A stretch of DNA of 55,560 nt from Cochliopodium minus (Eukaryota; Discosea; Himatismenida; Cochliopodiidae): assembly GCA_024220525.1 (NCBI GenBank), contig JAMYWO010000079.1:34781-90340 (forward strand), written 5' to 3'. Shown here in pieces: positions 34,790 through 45,353 of this stretch. A program made the position numbers and the translations under genes. Position 1 is the stretch's first letter. Each line of letters starts with the position of its first letter. The notes beneath the pieces were generated by a model that had not been told where the DNA came from, made no database searches, and saw only the letters and a program-made list of their open reading frames with translations.

Positions 34790-37581
34790 ATGAAAAAGAA
34801 GACCAAAATTGAAAGGAATTCAAATGATAAAAATTCATCTGCTGAACAATATTACATTGATGGTTGGAGATTGAGAGCCGATAAAATAGGTAAAAGAAGA
34901 GATAGAAAAAGAAATCTGCCTTTTTACAAAAATAAAATTAAAAAAAGCAACGATATATTCAAAATATTAACAAATAACACATTTATAATTCGATAGATCC
35001 AAATCCCTATGATTCATTGAAAGGATGGATCCCATCAATAAGAATAATCGCCACATTTTTTCTGTGCGTGGCCTTCTTCAGCTCCATTTTCAACATCATC
35101 GACGATTGCGACGAAGTATATAATTATTGGGAGCCAACACACTATCTTATGTACAAATTTGGATATCAAACATGGGAATATTCACCAGAATACGGATTGA
35201 GAAGCTATCTCTACCTCTATCTCCATTCCCTCTTTGGAAATTTAATCTCCGCTGTCTTTAAAATTTTTGCGTATGAAAACAAAGAGCAGGTGTTCTATTT
35301 CATGAGATCTGCCATCGGTTTGTTGGGTGCTTTTTCTCAGACGGTGTTTTGGTATGGTGTTTCTCAGAGGTTTGGGTCTGTTGTTGCGAGATACTTGTTG
35401 GTCTTTCTTGTTGGTTCCACTGGGATGTTCATCTCCATTACTGGTATTTCTTTTCTTCTTTTTTCTTTTTTTAAAAAATTTGATGCATCAAAAAATTTAA
35501 ACTAAAAACTTTATTTTTATATATTTCTTGAAATATTAGTATTTTTTTAATATTTTTTATGTTTCAAAATAAGATAAAAAGTTTTTTTTGGAAACATTTC
35601 TCTTACTGTTTCATCAAAATTAATTTTATTAATTTGAAAATTCTTTTTATTTTTATTTTTTGATAAAAAATTCTTATTCATTTTTCATTTTCATTTTCAT
35701 TTTTTAGCGTTTTTGCCAAACAGTTTCACAGAATCATTATTAATGATCAGTTTTGGATTGTGGATGTGCAAAAGATCAGGTTTGGCAATCGTGACAGCAG
35801 CTTGTGCAGTGGTACTGGGAACTCCCTTCGCCATCTTCGTCCTCGTCCCCATGGCTCTCGACCTCTTGATAAGAGAAGGTTTTTTGAAAGTAATTTTATT
35901 TGGAATCATTGGTCTTTCCATCTCCCTCATCCCTTCCATTATCACTGATTATTTATATTATAACAAGTAATTATTTAATTTTTTTTGTTATTTTTTTCAT
36001 TTTATTTTTTATTTTTATTTAAATTTTCTTTTGAGCTTTTATTTCCTTTTTATATTAAACTAAAATTAAATATTTACCTTTTTAAATTAAATTCTTTTTT
36101 TTTTACTTTCAGCTCATTTTTTTTTTTATTTTTTATTTATTTATTGCTATTTCATTAAATTTCTTTTCAGTTTTTATTATTGCTTTTTTTGTTGTAAATT
36201 AAAATTTCTAATTGCTTGTTTCTTTTTATTTTATTTTATTTTTATTTTTATTTCGTTTTTTTTTTCAAAAATTTTTTATTTTTTTTCATTTCCTTTTCAA
36301 TAAATTAAATTAAAATTTATATTGTTTACTAAAGATTTATTGTTTCTGTTTTCAACATCATTTTCTACAATGCTTTGAGCGGTGACACTTCTTCTGTATT
36401 ATACGGAGTAGAGCCATGGACTTACTACTTCAAAAACTTATTTTTAAATTTCAACATTTCGTTTGTTCTCTTTCTTGTTTGCATACCTGTAAAAAATTTT
36501 GTTTTTTTTTTTTTAATTATTTAAATTATTTCTTTTTTTATTGATTTAAATTTTTTTATTTTTGATTTAAATTTTAATATTTTTAATTTTTTTTTTCAAT
36601 TTTTGTTATTTGTTATTTGTTATTTGTTATTTGTTTATTTTTTATTTTTATTTTTTATTTTTTATTTTATTTTTTATTTTTTTAATTATTTTTCAATTTT
36701 TGTTAATTTATTTTTTGTTAATTATTTTTTTTTATTTTATTCTTTTAATTATTGTTATTTTTTATTTTTATAGTGTATGATTATTTATTGGTTGCTTAAA
36801 AGAAAGACGAACAAACAAAAGAGTTATTTGAGAGACATCGTATTCGTTTTGCCAGCATACCTTTGGCTCTCCGTCATGTTGTTGATGCCCCACAAGGAAC
36901 AAGATTTCTCTTTGTCATTTATCCTCTCATTTGTTTTGGGTGCTGCCATTTCCATTTCTTGTCTCTTTTATTTCTTAGATCTTTTCATCGATAAAACTTT
37001 TTTTTCAAAAGATTTTTTCTGGTAAAATTTTTATTTTTATTTTTATTTATTAATGCATTTTATTTTATTTTTTATTTTTATTTTTTTTTTTATTTTTTTA
37101 TTTTTATTTTTATTTTTTTTTTTTTATTTATTTTTATTTTTATTTTTTATTTTTATTTTTATTTTTACATTTTATATTTTATTTTATTTCTTGTTTTATT
37201 TTTATTTTTATTTTTTTATTTTTAATTTAAAATTTCTTTTTTAAAAAACTCTTTTGTTTTTATATCAATGAATATTTCTTTAAATTTTTTAAAAGAAATT
37301 TTTTTATTTTGATTTCTTTTTCTTTATTTTTTTATTTTTCTTAATTATTAATTTTTTTTGAAATTTTATTTTTAAAAAAGTTAATTCTACACAATTCATT
37401 GCTTTTTTGTAATCGCCTTATTTTGGCGATTTCTTTGTCACACACAACAAGCCTCTACGTCAACTATGGCTCTCCTCTCAAAGTCTACAACCACCTCTAT
37501 GAACACGAACTGAAAAGGAGAAGTCAACTATCCCAACATCCTGACCTTTCCTATCAACATTTGTGTTGGTAAATATTTTTA

Positions 37582-37612
<31 letters not shown>

Positions 37613-38378
37613 TATTTCAAATTTTTTTATTTCAAATTTTTTATTTTTTATTTTTATTTTTTTATTTTTATTTTTTATTTTTATTTTTATTTTTATTTTT
37701 ATTTTTTATTTTTTTATTTTTTTATTTTTATTTTTATTTTATTTTTATTTTTATTTTTTATTTTTATTTTTTTATTTTTATTTTTATTTTTTATTTTTTA
37801 TTTTTATACTTGTTTTTTTTTTTTTTGTAGGCAAAGAGTGGTACAGATTTCCGAGCAGTTTCTTCATCCCTAACAAAAGGTTCAGGTACAGCTTTGTAAA
37901 GAGTTCTTTCGGTGGGTTGTTGCCCAAACCTTTTGCAGACTCTGACAACGCCACCTCTATCATCCCCACTGGAATGAACAACATGAACCGCGAAGAAACT
38001 GATAGATACGTAAAAATTTAAAAATTTTCGTTCATATTTTTAATTTTATTTTATTTTTATTAAATTGTTTAAATTAAAATTTTTTTAATTTTTTATTTTT
38101 TTCTATTTTATTTTTTAAATATTTTTATTTATTTTTTTTAGATCGATGCTGATAATTGTCATTACATGATCGATCTTGATTTGGAAGGACAGGTGGAGAC
38201 ACGTTATGCTCAGGAGAAAAAGTGGAAGTCAGTGGCTAGTTTTGATTTTCTCGTACATGAAAAGTCACATCCTGTTTTCAAGTCTTTTTATGTTCCTTTT
38301 CTTTCTGAAGAACACAACACTTTTGCTAAATATCATTTATTGAGAAATACTCTCAAAATAAAAACTGAACCTCTTTAA
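34790..38378 (+). CDS. ALG9: Alpha-1,2-mannosyltransferase ALG9 (GT22)
   Basis: ER membrane enzyme that adds alpha-1,2 mannoses from dolichol-P-mannose to the lumenal N-glycan precursor. Exons: 34790-34889, 34998 to about 35450, about 35708-35967, 36335-36488, 36774-37021, about 37381-37570, about 37831-38010 and about 38142-38378. The catalytic first loop has DDCDEVYNYWEPTHYLMY. Many hydrophobic segments follow, then LYGVEPWTYYFKN and the MPHKEQDF-type HKE loop (HKEQDFSL). The C-terminal domain is typical of ALG9: GKEWYRFPSSFF, GLLPKPFA and NNMNREETDRYIDADNCHYM. The frame breaks once in exon 6: after YEHELK an extra A in AAAA (37513-37516) shifts out of the frame needed for NILTFPINICVGK. 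The phase at the start of exon 6 is also uncertain. Confidence 0.9.
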
Positions 38379-38497
38379 ATTTAAAAAAAGGTTTTTTTTA
38401 TTTTTACATTTTATTTGTTATGAATTTTTTTTTTACTTTAAAAATAAGTCTAAGAAATTACAATTTTAAATTTTTTTTTTTTTTAATACGAGAAAAG

Positions 38498-39378
38498 TTA
38501 AAGTTTGTCAAACTTATCATCAAGGGGAGGGGGAGACAAAAACTTATTAAGAACTAATATTTCCTTGTTACTAAGCTCAGGATGCCAAATATCGATCAAC
38601 AAAACAACTCGAACAGAATCACCATTATTAAACACTTGATGAACGAAAGAATCATCGAAAACAAGAAGTTTTCCTTCTTCAAACTCTCTTTTTTCGTTTG
38701 CAACTTCCATGAAACAGTTCTTTGGAGTTATAAGAGGAAGGTGACATCTTAGTTTAAAGTTTACTGGACCACAATGTGGTGTGATTAGCGTGTTTGGATA
38801 GATCACGCTGAAATAGACATATGTTAATCCGTTTTCTAGGGAGATGGGAAGTTCTTTGAGCAGCTCCCATGTTTTAGGACATTTCTCTATGTTTTTTTCG
38901 ATCAATCTCCCTTGATCTATCAGATCAAACTTTATCCATTTTCCACCCGAAGCAACATTTGATTTTATATCGTCAAAATCATCTCCATTTGTCTTTTTCA
39001 TTTAAAAAAAAGAAAATTTAAATGAAATTTAGGGAAGAGAATTTGAGAGAATATTGAAAAAAAAACCTCTTTGTAAACATTAAGGAATTCTTGTTTGATT
39101 ATCTCTGATTTCTCTTCTATTTTTGACCATTTGAAATCTTTTGTATCATACCATGGCTGTGCTTTTAAACCAGGAAAGAAAATGTGTGAGGGATTTTGAA
39201 ATTCTTTCCTCTCCTTCCAACAATCTCTTTGATTTATTACTTTATTTCAAATTTTCTTTTCAATTAATCTTTTTTTTTTTTACCTTGACATTTCTGCATA
39301 ACACTGTATTGCTTTCACTAATCTTTCACTATTTGATTCTTTTATTAATTTTTCTGTTTCTTTGTCGAATAATTCCAT
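38498..39378 (-). CDS. Aspartyl/asparaginyl beta-hydroxylase-domain protein
   Basis: Fe(II)/2-oxoglutarate-dependent hydroxylase of the AspH family. Three exons: 39378 to about 39287, about 39233-39068, and 38992-38498, in phase. The acceptor at aaaaag before ACAAATGG means the apparent start at 39001 is intronic. Exon 2 carries FFPGLKAQPWYDTKDFKW, the family's entry motif. Exon 3 has the iron site: PHCGPVNFKLRCHLPL (first His), EGKLLVFDDSFVHQVFN (second His) and RVVLLIDIWHPEL. No membrane anchor or signal peptide is apparent, so a cytosolic location or a bacterial-like substrate is possible. Its total length is about 245 residues. Confidence 0.88.
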
Positions 39379-39645
39379 CAATAAACCTTAAATTTGAAAT
39401 ATACTTTGTTGATTCGATTTTTTTTTTTTATTTGAAACAATTAAAACGAAAATCTTGAAAGAATAGAATGGATAATTGCTAAATTACACTTCTCCATTTT
39501 CTCGATAATTTTATACCTTCATTAAAGATTTATTTAAAGTCTTATATATCCATATTCAGTGATATTAATTTCTTTTCAAAAAATAATTTAATGATTTGCG
39601 AAAAGTTTGATCTATATGACAATTATTGTATCCATCTTCAATTTA

Positions 39646-39930
39646 TTATTCTTCTTTTTGGAAACTGACAGATCTTCCAACATTCAAAATTCTTCTATTG
39701 AATTTTAAGGCAGGATTATGCTCTTCTTTTCTATTATTCTCAATGATATGTTGGAGCATTTCATTCTCCTTGTTGATGCATTTGATAGAAGAACATCTTT
39801 CAGAACATCCTTCATCATTAATCTCTTTACAAGATTTGATACATTTTTTGATGATATCATCGCAAGAATTTGCAGATATGGTGATGATAAATAAAGAGAA
39901 GAAAATGAAGAGAAGAATTTGTTTGTTCAT
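39646..39930 (-). CDS. Small secreted Cys-rich protein
   Basis: A single exon of 94 residues. A clear signal peptide (MNKQILLFIFFSLFIITISA) is followed by a compact Cys-rich segment with eight Cys: SCDDIIKKCIKSCKEINDEG, then CSERCSSIKC. The tail is charged and ends in KEE. No family is recognised. Likely extracellular or vacuolar. It is divergent from the Alba gene, 159 bp apart. Confidence 0.65.
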   Translation of the reverse strand: MNKQILLFIFFSLFIITISANSCDDIIKKCIKSCKEINDEGCSERCSSIKCINKENEMLQHIIENNRKEEHNPALKFNRRILNVGRSVSFQKEE

Positions 39931-40089
39931 TCGAGTGTTTCAATTTTTTTTTTTTTAATTCACTAATCTAATTAGAATATACTTTAGATGTGGAGTGGAT
40001 ATCTTCCAAATTAGGGTAAAAAAGAAGATGTATATTTTTAATAGAACTATTTCAATGTTTTGAAGTGAAAAATTAATAAAATAAAAAAA

Positions 40090-40482
40090 ATGATTGAAGA
40101 AAAATTGGAGAATAAGAATGTTTTGGATGTGAGATCTGGATCTATAAATGGATATTTGGAAGTCGGATTGAAAATGATCTCATCAGATAACATTGAACAA
40201 TTGGAGATAGTGGGATCAAACAAGAAGATAAGCAAGGTGATATCAATAGCAGAGATAATAAAGAGGAGGGTGGAGGGATTACATCAATTAAATAGAATAT
40301 ATCAATCAGATAATAAAAGCGTATTAAAGATAATCTTATCAAAGAAGGCATTGGATGATAAATTGGAAGGATATCAGCCTCCATTCGTCAATAATCTGAT
40401 CGAAAAGGAGGGGGAGGATGATTTGGTGAAGAAGAAAGATAATAAAAAGAAAAGGAAAAGAAAAGATGAAAAATACAAATAA
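40090..40482 (+). CDS. Alba-domain nucleic-acid-binding protein
   Basis: A single exon of 130 residues ending in TAA. The N-terminal about 95 residues fit the Alba fold (Rpp20/Rpp25 and Alba superfamily): VLDVRSGSINGYLEVGLKMI, the loop EIVGSNKKISKVISIAEIIKR, and the helix-strand RVEGLHQLNRIY. The C-terminus is a basic KKKRKRK tail. Eukaryotic relatives bind RNA (RNase P/MRP subunits or translational regulators); I cannot say which. The ATG is preceded by an A-rich leader (aaaaaaATG). Confidence 0.8.
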   Translation: MIEEKLENKNVLDVRSGSINGYLEVGLKMISSDNIEQLEIVGSNKKISKVISIAEIIKRRVEGLHQLNRIYQSDNKSVLKIILSKKALDDKLEGYQPPFVNNLIEKEGEDDLVKKKDNKKKRKRKDEKYK

Positions 40483-40617
40483 TTTTTTATGTTTTTTATT
40501 TTAAAAGGATTTGTTTTTTATATTTATTTTAAATTATTAAAAAGATTATTTTAAAAAGAAATTTAAATAGATATTAGTTCTTTATTGTTATAATTTTTTT
40601 TTTATTTCTTCAATGAT

Positions 40618-41470
40618 TCAAAGATCACTATTTTTTGAACAACAAGAGTTTTCAAATTTCAAGTTGTAATGTTCCTTTGTTTCTACAGCGAGGTTTTCCA
40701 AGTATCTGAAACCAGCTTCAGAAAGCTCATTAATAATTTGCTTGTCATCTGATTTCATTTGGAGCGGAGGACGTAATTCTTTTCCGTATTGATCTTCTTT
40801 GAAATCAACAATCCTTTTGAAAAGGTAAATAAATAATATTAAAAAATAATGATTTAATTTTAAAAAAATTTTTACAATAAAACAGCATTCTTTTTCATGT
40901 ATTTCTTCAAATTTTTGAAATATTCAGTTCTGTTTGAAAGGTGATGGTATGTGTTACAAGAAAAAACCACATCCAAGCTGTTAACAGGTATTTTTGGGTC
41001 ATTCTCTTCTGAGTGAACACAAATTACATTGTCTATCTTCTCATTTGAACATTTTTTGTTCAAATATTCTAACCAAACTTTTTGTGTATCACAAGCATAA
41101 ATTTTTCCTTTTGGAACAAATCTACAAAAAAAAAATGTTAAACAAATAATATTAAAAAATAAGAGTCAGCTTTTTACTTGGAGAATTTGAGAGTGAAGTA
41201 TCCAGAACCAGCTCCAATTTCAGCAATCAAAGAATCTTCTTTCAAATTAAGAAGATTGATCACTTCATTTGGTTTTTGGAGTTCATCTCTTCCTTCTGGT
41301 TCAAGAAACTTTATCCACTTCTCAACATCTTCCGATTTAAGCTCAGGGTGAGCATGGTGTTTGTGTTCATGGTGTTCGTGATTGTGAGAATGATGATGTT
41401 GTAAATGCTCATGTTCTCCATGAGAATGTTGGTGCTCGTTTTGATTTTTTTGGTTTTGATTTAGATGCAT
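40618..41470 (-). CDS. SAM-dependent methyltransferase with His-rich N-terminus
   Basis: Three exons: 41470 to about 41180, about 41122-40874, and about 40813-40618, in phase, ending in TGA. The N-terminal about 40 residues contain a dense His run (such as HSHGEHEHLQHHHSHNHEHH), which suggests metal binding. The rest is a class I methyltransferase: KWIKFLEPEGRDELQKPNEV, motif I AEIGAGSGYFTLKFSK, an acidic residue after the second strand (YACDTQ), motif IV SLDVVFSCNTYHHLS, and a C-terminal PPLQMKSDD. It is like bacterial UbiE-type enzymes that follow the pattern DRDxWQKPDEV. The substrate is unknown. An in-frame ATG near 41503 would add 11 residues. Confidence 0.8.
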
Positions 41471-41681
41471 TTTTTTTTTTTTTAATTTTTCAATTCCTAT
41501 CATTTTTTTCAATATCCCAAAACTCGGAGCTCCAAAATTTCTATTTTCTACTTGAGGAACTTTTTACTCTGTTGAGGATATTTTTGTTTAAGATAAAAAA
41601 GTCCGAAAGTTAAAATAATTTGGAAAATCAAAGATTTAAAAATATTAGTTTTAATTTAATATTTTAAATCAATTTAAATAA

Positions 41682-41834
41682 CAAGTTGTAATGTTCCTTT
41701 GTTTCTACAGCGAGGTTTTCCAAGTATCTGAAACCAGCTTCAGAAAGCTCATTAATAATTTGCTTGTCATCTGATTTCATTTGGAGCGGAGGACGTAATT
41801 CTTTTCCGTATTGATCTTCTTTGAAATCAACAAT
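41682..41834. repeat. Exact 153-bp copy of 40660-40812 ending at an N
   Basis: The last exon of the methyltransferase gene (40660-40812) is repeated without visible change, and the copy ends exactly at the N at 41835. This is best read as a contig end that duplicates its neighbour, not as a biological duplication. Confidence 0.85.
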
Positions 41835-41835
41835 N

Positions 41836-42741
41836 GGTGATTTGGGACAAAAATTTCATTCACAAAAACTTACAGATAGTGAAGAACACTGTAAACTACG
41901 TTGGGTCGAGCGGTATTGCATCTTGTTTTTCCAAATTTAGTTTCTTGTATGGTGTAGAATGTGTTCTAATTCATTTTGATATGTTTTATTCTTATACTGG
42001 GCTGATGTCTGGTAAAAAAAATTATTTTTTTTTTTTCAATTATTTTATTTTAGTAATTTTATTTTTTTTTATTCATTTTTTTCATTTTTTTTTTTCGTTT
42101 TATTTTTTTTTTCGTTTTATTTTTTTTTCACCCTTTTTTTTTCATTTGTTTTTAATATTTTTCGAAAATAGTTGGAATTTGCAATGAGTTTGCTCCTTTG
42201 GATCAATGGATGAATTGCAGTAGTTCATATGTTGGATCGTAAAAAAAAAGATCTTTATTTTTAATAATTTAAAAGTTTTTTATTTATTTTAAATTCATTT
42301 CATTCAAAATTAATTTTAAATAAGGCCTGGTTGTAACATGGGATTTGAAGTAGATGGTAAAAAAAAAAAATTTATTATCGAAAAAAAAAAAAATTAATTG
42401 AATAAAAATAAAATGCTATCAGGGTCTATCAATGGAGGTTTTTCAAAAGAACATCACAAATCAGGTCTTGTTAAAATGGTACAAAAAAAAAAATTAATTT
42501 AATAGTTTTAAATAATGATCTTCCAATAATCCTTTTTTTTTTCAATTAGTTAGTTACTCTTGATAATATTTACTATTACACTGAAAAAACAAATTCATTC
42601 AAAATTTTTTCCAATGAATTTCCATCTCACAAAATTGATTTAAAAAATCAGAAGGTCAGATTTTATGTCACTGTGAGGCTTTTTATTTTCTTTCTTGTTT
42701 TATTAATGAATATAAATCTTTTTTTTGAAGAATTATTTTGA
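41836..42741 (+). CDS. Secreted or membrane protein, 5' end missing
   Basis: Exons about 41836-42011, 42171-42239, 42324-42357, 42421-42478 and 42550-42741 join in phase and end in TGA 42739-42741. The product is rich in aromatic, Gly and Cys residues (FCKFSFLYGVECVL-like, NCSSSYVGSPGCNMGFEVDG), with sequons typical of an extracellular domain. The end is hydrophobic (LFIFFLVLLMNINLFF), fitting a membrane anchor, although that last part might be read-through of an intron. No domain is recognised. The start is cut by the contig join. Confidence 0.5.
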
Positions 42742-42984
42742 GGGAAACAACGCAAGATTATTAAAAAGCAAAAAAATAAACCCTTCCTCTCTTCCAAAGG
42801 AGGTAACTTTGGAGTTTTTAAAAAATCTGGACTAAATACGGTTTTAAAAAAAGTTGAAAGGAAAAAAGTTTTTTTTAATTTTTTTAATGAAAAAGCAAAA
42901 AAAAAAAACAATAAATTAAAAAAAATATAAAAAAAAAAACTTTTTTTTTTTTGATAAATAAATTTTTGGTAAAGAAAAAAACGA

Positions 42985-45024
42985 TCAGTTTTCATCATCC
43001 ATATTGTCACCGCCATCTTCATCTTCATCATCACTTTCACTTTCATAATCATTATCTTCATTATCGTCTTTATCATCGTCACCATCGTCACCATTTTTTT
43101 CTTTGAGGGAAACCTTGACTTTTTTGAGGGCTTGGTTGATTTGCTCCAAAAGTTCCATGTCTTCTTCGTGGACAGAGTTAATGAGAAGTTTGGCTGCCTT
43201 GTCTAAGCACTCCTTACATTCTTCTAATTGATCGAAATGACACAAACTCAACAAATACCTAAAAAGATAAATATTTTTTTATTTTTTTTATTTTTTATAT
43301 TTTTTTTGATTTTTTTTTTTGAGTTTTTTATTTTTTTTATTTTTTTTTGATTTTTTTTAGAGTTTGATATATTTTTTTATTTTTTTTTTATTTTTATTTT
43401 TTTTACCAATGCTCAGGAATCTCATTATCTTCTTCTAATAAACGTTCGAGAATTGGGATTGCATCTTTGTGGCAATTTAATTCTATTGAGAAAAAAAATA
43501 AATTTAAAAAAATAAATTTAATAAATAAATTAAAAAATAAATTAAAAAATAAATTTAAAAAAAATAGATAAGTATAATTAATTTTTTTTTTTACCAATCA
43601 ATAATTTACAAGTGTTGACACGAAAATGGAAAGGGGGGAGCTCTTCTTCGTTGGAGGACCAGATTTGGACGGATTGTTTGAGAAACTTGGTAGCCTCTTC
43701 TGGCTTTTCTTTACTGATAAGAAAGTTTGCATAACATTGCAATGCTTCTGGGTTTTTTGGATCCAATTCAACTTTTAAATAAAAATAAATAAAAAAGTAA
43801 AAAAAAAAAAATCAATAAAAATCAAAAAAAAATAATTTAAAATTAAAAAAAATAAAATTAAAAAAATTTTTGAAAAAATAATTTAAAATTATTCATTTTT
43901 AAAATGAGAAAAAATAAAAAATAAAAATAGAAAAAATAAAAAATAATTAATAAAATTAATTATTACTTTTAAAAATAATTTGAATTAAAAATAATTAAAA
44001 AATAACAAAAAAAATTTAAGATTACTTGCTCTTTTGATAGACTTTTCACACTCAATTTCTGCATTAGGCTCGAAACAACAGTCAGTAAGATAGATTTCAG
44101 CAACAGAGCAGTAGGCGTTGGAGAGCTCGGTTCTGATGTTGAAGTTTTCCTCCTTGGTGAGTTTTCTCTCCTTTTGCATTTTTTGGGTTTCTTTTTGGAG
44201 AATGATGATTCCTCTTTCGTAATATTTCAACGCCTAATAAAAATTGTAAAAATTATTTTTAAATAATATAAAATAAAAATTTGATAAACAAATTAATTAA
44301 AAAAATAATAAATAAAAGAAATGTTATAAAATAAATCTGATTGTAGTATTTAGTTTATTAATTAAAAACAGTTTTTATTCACATGAAAATTTTAAAAGGA
44401 TTTTCTCTCCCTTTTTTTAAGAATTAATCCATTTTGGCATGATTAATTGAATTCTTTGGATTAAATTTTAAAAGTGAGATTAAATATGGAATGATTTGAT
44501 AATCTCCTTTGAATCAATCACATTAACGAATAGATTGATCAATATAAAGAAAAAATTAATAAATTTTCAAACAAATGATAATTTATTTAACAATAAGGAT
44601 GTCATTTGAACAAGAGAAAGATAATTCAACTTTAAATAAATATAGAATGAATAAATTTCCTCCTTAATTTAATTTTTACCTCCACACCCTCATGTAATTG
44701 TCCCATTGTCATATATTTGGAATGATTATCTTCCGGCTGCAATTTGATACTCTTGATCAACAATTCCTTTGCCTTCTCCATCTCCCCCATCTCCAATAGA
44801 AGCTGGGAATACTCATCCATCACCAATGTATTCTCTGGCTCCATCAACAAAGCCTTATCGAAGAATTTACAAGCCAATGGAAGCTCATACTTCTCTATCA
44901 TCTCCCCTGCCTTATCTAAAAGATCCTCCACTGTGAATTTTTTGTTATCTTGCTTTTGATTTCTGTTTTTGAATACGAATACTCCTTCTTTGTTAACATT
45001 ATTATCTTTCTCGTTGTTTTTCAT
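42985..45024 (-). CDS. ACL4: TPR protein, ACL4-like chaperone of ribosomal protein L4
   Basis: Tetratricopeptide protein that in yeast escorts newly made Rpl4 to the nucleus. Five exons: 45024-44680, 44233-44026, 43771-43595, 43482-43407 and 43258-42985, all in phase. TPRs include FDKALLMEPENTLVMDEYSQ and KSIKRASKLDPKNPEALQCY. The stretch CSVAEIYLTDCCFEPNAEIE is the family's signature. The C-terminus is a long acidic tail (Asp/Glu), as in Acl4, suited to a basic client. The first intron (44234-44679, about 446 bp) is long for this window and carries nothing recognisable. It lies next to KRI1 and PPAN, both pre-60S or nucleolar factors. Confidence 0.85.
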
Positions 45025-45353
45025 TTGTGTTTTTGAATTATATTATACAAATTGTTTGATATTGTTTGATATGTGGAAGGAATAAAAAAAAAAAAATTTT
45101 ATTTCTTGATATATTCCTTTTTTTTTTATTTTTTTATTTTTATCTGAAAAAAATCATTGATTTGATAAAAAAAAAATAAGAGATTGAATTCAGAAATATA
45201 TACTTCTTAATGTTAAAGAAAAGGATGAATTTTATTTTTATTTTTGATTAATTCTAAAGAATTTCAAAACACAAGATTTTTAGATACATTATTAAACAAT
45301 ATGGGATCAAAGAAGACGAGAAATAAACAATTTTTTAAATAAGTTTATCAATT
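45025..45353. other. Intergenic gap between ACL4 and KRI1
   Basis: About 330 bp, AT-rich, between the start of ACL4 and the end of KRI1. No coding frame, RNA gene or repeat is recognised. Confidence 0.4.

Noticed and set aside
37053-37244. Long Phe/Leu/Ile-rich open frames (also 27326-27865 minus and 37563-37830 plus)
   Set aside because: These are ATTTTT or AAAAAT repeats inside introns of ALG9 and GUF1 read as protein; they have no start context or conserved content.
41682-41834. A second methyltransferase gene or a transposed exon
   Set aside because: The copy is exact, only 153 bp, and stops at an N, so it is an assembly-edge duplicate.
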